DNA of 27,273 nucleotides from an uncultured Lachnospiraceae bacterium (GTDB lineage: Bacteria > Bacillota > Clostridia > Lachnospirales > Lachnospiraceae): positions 1 to 27,273 of the forward strand of contig CAJTMZ010000054.1 in NCBI GenBank assembly GCA_910577445.1. The letters are read 5' to 3'. Below are positions 25,801 through 27,273 of the stretch, in pieces. The notes under the pieces are model-generated. The model was not told where the DNA came from. It was given only the letters and a program-made list of their open reading frames with translations, and did not search any database. The number at the start of each line of letters is the position of its first letter. Positions within the stretch are counted from its first letter, which is position 1. The position numbers were made by a program, and so were the translations under genes.

Positions 25801-26670
25801 GAGGATAATGTTCTTTTGCTGGACAGGAGACGGAAGCTGTTTGTAAAGGGGGAGGAGCCGGATGGATTGACCGTATCGGACAATAAAACTCTGACGCAGT
25901 TGTCGGAGCGGTTTGCCCGCACCTATCAATATGCCTATTTATCCGGCCTTTTCGTCAAGACTACCGTGTCGGAGCTGAAAAAGAAGGCGATGCTGGATTT
26001 ACCGGCGCGGTCAACAGAAGGCACGGAACGGGGAGCGGCATACGGAGGCGGAACGGAACTGGCTTTTACCAAAATGCTTTTCGAGGAGCCGGAGATAGTG
26101 CCTTATATTCCTTCTTTTATTGATAAGAAGGAGGAGATGTCGGGGGCCGACAGAGGAAGCGCCTACCACAAAGTGATGGAGCTGATGGATTTTCAGGCGG
26201 TGATGAGAAATGGCGGCCGGGGAATGAAAGAGGAGATTGCCTGTCAGCTTGACAGATTTGTGGAAGCGGAACTGCTTGACGAAAGGTGGAAAAAGAGCGT
26301 TTCCGGAGCGAAACTGATTCCCTTTTTTGAAAGCAGCCTGGCAAAAAGGATGCGCCGGGCGGACGCTTCCGGGAAACTTTTCCGGGAACAGCCTTTTATG
26401 CTCGGCCTTGGAGCGAACCGGTTAGGAGAACAGTTTCCCGACAGCGAACAGGTGCTGATTCAGGGAATCATCGACGTCTTTTTCGAGGAGGAGGGCAAAA
26501 TCGTAGTTGCCGACTACAAGACCGATGCCGTAAAGACCCCGGAAGAACTGATACAAAGATACAAGGTACAGCTCGACTACTACGCGGAAGCCCTTTATCG
26601 TCTCACCGGAAAAGAAGTGATACAAAAAATCATATATTCTTTTGCACTTGACAGGGAGGTTATGGTATAA
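22876..26670 (+). CDS. addA: ATP-dependent helicase/nuclease subunit A
   Basis: The protein has 1264 residues, slightly longer than usual. UvrD/RecB-type superfamily 1 helicase motifs appear in order: SAAAGSGKT (Lys30), DEYQDS (Asp400-Asp404), VKQSIYKFRLARP, ISIHKSKGLEFP and YVAMTRAKEKL. The C-terminal RecB nuclease domain has Asp1200, and Asp1213 and Lys1215 in ADYKTD. It is the 3'-5' motor that also degrades the 3' strand before Chi in the AddAB complex. Two acidic low-complexity inserts (about 515-535 and 675-700) probably account for the extra length. Translation is likely coupled to addB through the 11-base overlap. The last codons contain a promoter-like element reading into the palindrome cluster. 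Confidence 0.97.
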   Translation: MAINFTPEQQKVIELRKRNILVSAAAGSGKTAVLVERIIRMITDEKHPVDIDRLLIVTFTNAAAAEMRERISLAIDRCLGENPYNLHLQKQASLLHNAQITTIDSFCLFIIRNNFNEIGLDPAFRVADEGEVRLLCQDVMRDFLEEQYQGKNPAFTQCVEYFTGGSNDKLLEEHIRRLYEFSMSCPWPEEWLSQCAEDYRITDAAELEDTYWCKYLLNYIQMTVRECKEKLETALRIVKRPDGPYMYGQVLENECEMLNCVLNSDGLQAYYEAFETISFGRLPSKKDDTVNPACRERVQKIRGEVKKQLEELRALFLNLSLKKAAERMQMAAPHVETLTRLVLAYKMRLDETKRRENIIDFHDMEHFALNILLKKTEQGEVVPSGAALEYRQFFEEILIDEYQDSNMVQELLLKSISGEEDGKYNRFMVGDVKQSIYKFRLARPELFMEKYNSYSREDSLCQRIDLHKNFRSRPEVLASVNDLFGQIMGEQLGGVEYDEEAALYPGAVFPEPPKAGISEAEMAEAKLPETPISDSDAPYSFSYNTEYLVIGKDDASPFSAREQEALVIAGKIKALYRRFQVTDKGTGKLRPVRYSDMVILLRTTAGWAEEFKGVLEREGIPAYVSSRTGYFQAAEIKALLQLLRVIDNPLQDIPLYGALKSFFGGFSEEEIARIRNGGEETCAEEGEEDKKPENGNGKERVKKLLYENLVSCEGALGERGRAFLDMVSRYRQKTAYTPIHRLIQEIIADTGYLDYVLAHPGGEQRRANVEMLLTRALAFENTSYYGLFHFLRYIEQLEKYEVDYGLADVMDENAEVVRIISIHKSKGLEFPVCFVAGLAKRFNMQDAGGRLIADMDMGIGVDFIDSDLRLQSRTLKKSAVALKMKLDALGEEMRVLYVAMTRAKEKLILTAMTGDMEKFAAALEEKKEFWKEEKRENGKLPFSVLAGANSYLDFIFPCIKDVELIAPTDILRRDVEDNVLLLDRRRKLFVKGEEPDGLTVSDNKTLTQLSERFARTYQYAYLSGLFVKTTVSELKKKAMLDLPARSTEGTERGAAYGGGTELAFTKMLFEEPEIVPYIPSFIDKKEEMSGADRGSAYHKVMELMDFQAVMRNGGRGMKEEIACQLDRFVEAELLDERWKKSVSGAKLIPFFESSLAKRMRRADASGKLFREQPFMLGLGANRLGEQFPDSEQVLIQGIIDVFFEEEGKIVVADYKTDAVKTPEELIQRYKVQLDYYAEALYRLTGKEVIQKIIYSFALDREVMV

Positions 26671-26671
26671 T
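26642..26671 (+). promoter_or_regulatory. Extended -10 promoter-like element inside the end of addA
   Basis: TTGCAC (26642-26647) and a perfect TATAAT (26666-26671) are 18 bases apart, and TGG just before TATAAT makes an extended -10. Transcription would begin near 26678, about ten bases before the large hairpin at 26689. A closer TTGACA at 26648 has only 12 bases of spacing and does not fit. Promoter-like sequence can occur by chance inside a coding end. Confidence 0.45.
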
Positions 26672-26688
26672 GTCCGCAAAGGGCAGAG

Positions 26689-26749
26689 TCAAATGAATCA
26701 AAAAGCAGATGCCGGGCTTGCCCGGGCAGATGCATTTTGATTCATTTGA
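26689..26749. repeat. Long palindrome (hairpin) downstream of addA
   Basis: TCAAATGAATCAAAA (26689-26703) is perfectly complementary to 26735-26749. The stem continues with AGC/GC-type pairs and ends in a G/C-rich inner hairpin, CCGGGC-TT-GCCCGG (26712-26725). Only a few mismatches occur over 61 bases. There is no T-tract, so it is not a standard terminator. It may be an extragenic repeat, a MITE-like element or the 5' domain of a structured RNA. Confidence 0.8.
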
Positions 26750-26750
26750 C

Positions 26751-26864
26751 GAGCGAAGCGAGCCCGGGAAACGAAGTTTACCGGGCTCAGCCCGCCAGAC
26801 GCAAGCCAATCACATGTCAAGTGAGGCGAAGCGGCCGGGAAACAAAGTTTACCGGGCTCTGCCC
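26751..26864. repeat. Two copies of a second hairpin repeat
   Basis: A unit of about 43 bases at 26751-26793 recurs with a few changes at 26823-26864, a period of about 72 bases. Each begins GAGCGAAGCG or GAGGCGAAGCG and contains CCGGGAAAC, a three-base loop (GAA or AAA), then GTTTACCGGGC, folding into a hairpin. In copy one AGCCCGG (26761-26767) pairs with CCGGGCT (26781-26787) and AAAC with GTTT. In copy two the loop change (GAA to AAA) leaves the AAAC/GTTT stem intact, while the outer stem has one bulge. A 69-codon open frame across this region has no protein character. Confidence 0.8.
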
Positions 26865-27273
26865 ATAAGGAAATCAAAACACAACAAACAGATGAGTCCA
26901 GCTAATAAATGTCAATAGGTAAATGAAAAATATTTTTCTTTTAAAAAAGGGCAGACTTTCCCCTTGGTGAAAATATCATTTTTCAAAAAGATATGGATTC
27001 GTTGGATTTGCAGTATTTTATGCAGCTATGTCGCATTTAGCCGCATTGTATTGTTTGATATGTTCCTGCGGAGTAATGATTTCAAAAGGCTTGTTATCTC
27101 TGAGCATTGCAAATATTATGTTGCATACCTTGTGTGAAACAGCACCCATTGCCACAAGCTTGGGTTTTGCTCCACATTTCCCTAGATAATAATCACGCAG
27201 TACAGGATTTTTGGCTTCTCCTGTGCGGGATGTACTGATACTTTGTAAAGCCAGTGTATGAATCACCCGTCTT
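26865..27273 (-). mobile_element. Right-end part of an IS110-family insertion sequence
   Basis: The element is recognised only from the transposase C-terminus at 27018-27273 and continues past the window. Its 3' non-coding end lies somewhere in 26865-27017; no terminal inverted repeat is visible, as expected for IS110, so the boundary given is an outer limit. The spacer is A/T-rich, contains the perfect palindrome GAAAAATATTTTTC (26925-26938) and, reading leftward out of the element, a TTGACA hexamer (26915-26910). Together with the palindrome cluster this accounts for the 347 bases after addA that hold no gene. Confidence 0.6.
27018..27273 (-). CDS. IS110-family transposase, C-terminal part (cut by window edge)
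   Basis: The frame is open to the window edge, so only the last 84 or so residues are seen; the apparent GTG start at 27266 is just an internal Val after two Arg (RRVIHTLALQS). Recognition rests on the C-terminal Transposase_20 pattern: RRVIHTLALQSI, then NPVLRDYYLGKCGAKPKLVAMGAVSHKV, then IIFAMLRDNKPFE. That block is where IS110/IS1111 enzymes carry their conserved Ser-containing recombinase half; the N-terminal DEDD half is off the window. IS110-family enzymes move by a structured bridge RNA encoded next to the gene. Whether this copy is intact cannot be judged. Confidence 0.8.
   Translation of the reverse strand, partial: RRVIHTLALQSISTSRTGEAKNPVLRDYYLGKCGAKPKLVAMGAVSHKVCNIIFAMLRDNKPFEIITPQEHIKQYNAAKCDIAA

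Noticed and set aside
26751..26864. CRISPR array
   Set aside because: There are only two imperfect copies, each strongly self-complementary, with one spacer-like gap of about 29 bases and no cas genes.
26709..26918. 69-codon frame after addA
   Set aside because: It runs straight through the palindromes; the repeated residues come from the DNA repeat, and there is no ribosome binding site.

Overview
The window looks like a chromosomal segment from a spore-forming, Gram-positive anaerobe of class Clostridia, most likely Lachnospiraceae. The basis is four spoVA-type sporulation genes, an AddAB (not RecBCD) nuclease pair, strong AGGAGG-type ribosome binding sites, frequent TTG starts and moderate G+C. 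This is inferred from protein and signal recognition only; no database search was possible. Almost all genes lie on the + strand and are tightly packed.

Layout. 1-234: terminator-like palindrome and a sigma-A-type promoter. 235-2787: an MBOAT O-acyltransferase and a membrane-anchored SGNH protein, a probable envelope or glycan acylation pair. 2903-3940: spoVAD, then a rho-independent terminator. 4153-9626: a GH3 glycosidase with its own promoter, a MATE exporter, a small SGNH/GDSL esterase and an anchored endonuclease/exonuclease/phosphatase-fold protein. 9705-10833: spoVAA-spoVAB behind a sigma-G-like promoter. 10957-11187: an unrecognised 76-residue protein with its own promoter and terminator. 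11275-13026: ridA, a shikimate-kinase-like gene and a DMT permease, overlapping end to end. 13145-16032: a lipoprotein solute-binding protein and a chemoreceptor, closed by a terminator. 16118-16474 (-): spoVAE behind a sigma-G-like promoter. 16673-26670: a long run of aminopeptidase P, a HAD-IIA phosphatase, addB and addA. 26671-27273: a promoter-like element, a cluster of palindromes, and the 3' end of an IS110-family transposase cut by the window edge.

How the parts fit. SpoVA proteins move dipicolinic acid into the forespore and out during germination. In Bacillus they form one operon; here they occupy three separate places within about 13.6 kb, and spoVAC is not in the window. Two of the three loci have what look like independent sigma-G promoters, so co-expression could survive the dispersal. 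AddAB handles double-strand break resection. The solute-binding protein/chemoreceptor pair has no ABC permease beside it and may be a sensing unit.

The most novel-looking stretch is 26642-26864. An extended -10 promoter inside the end of addA points into a long hairpin and two copies of a second hairpin, with an IS110 element next to it. This could be a structured RNA, an IS-targeted repeat family, or both.
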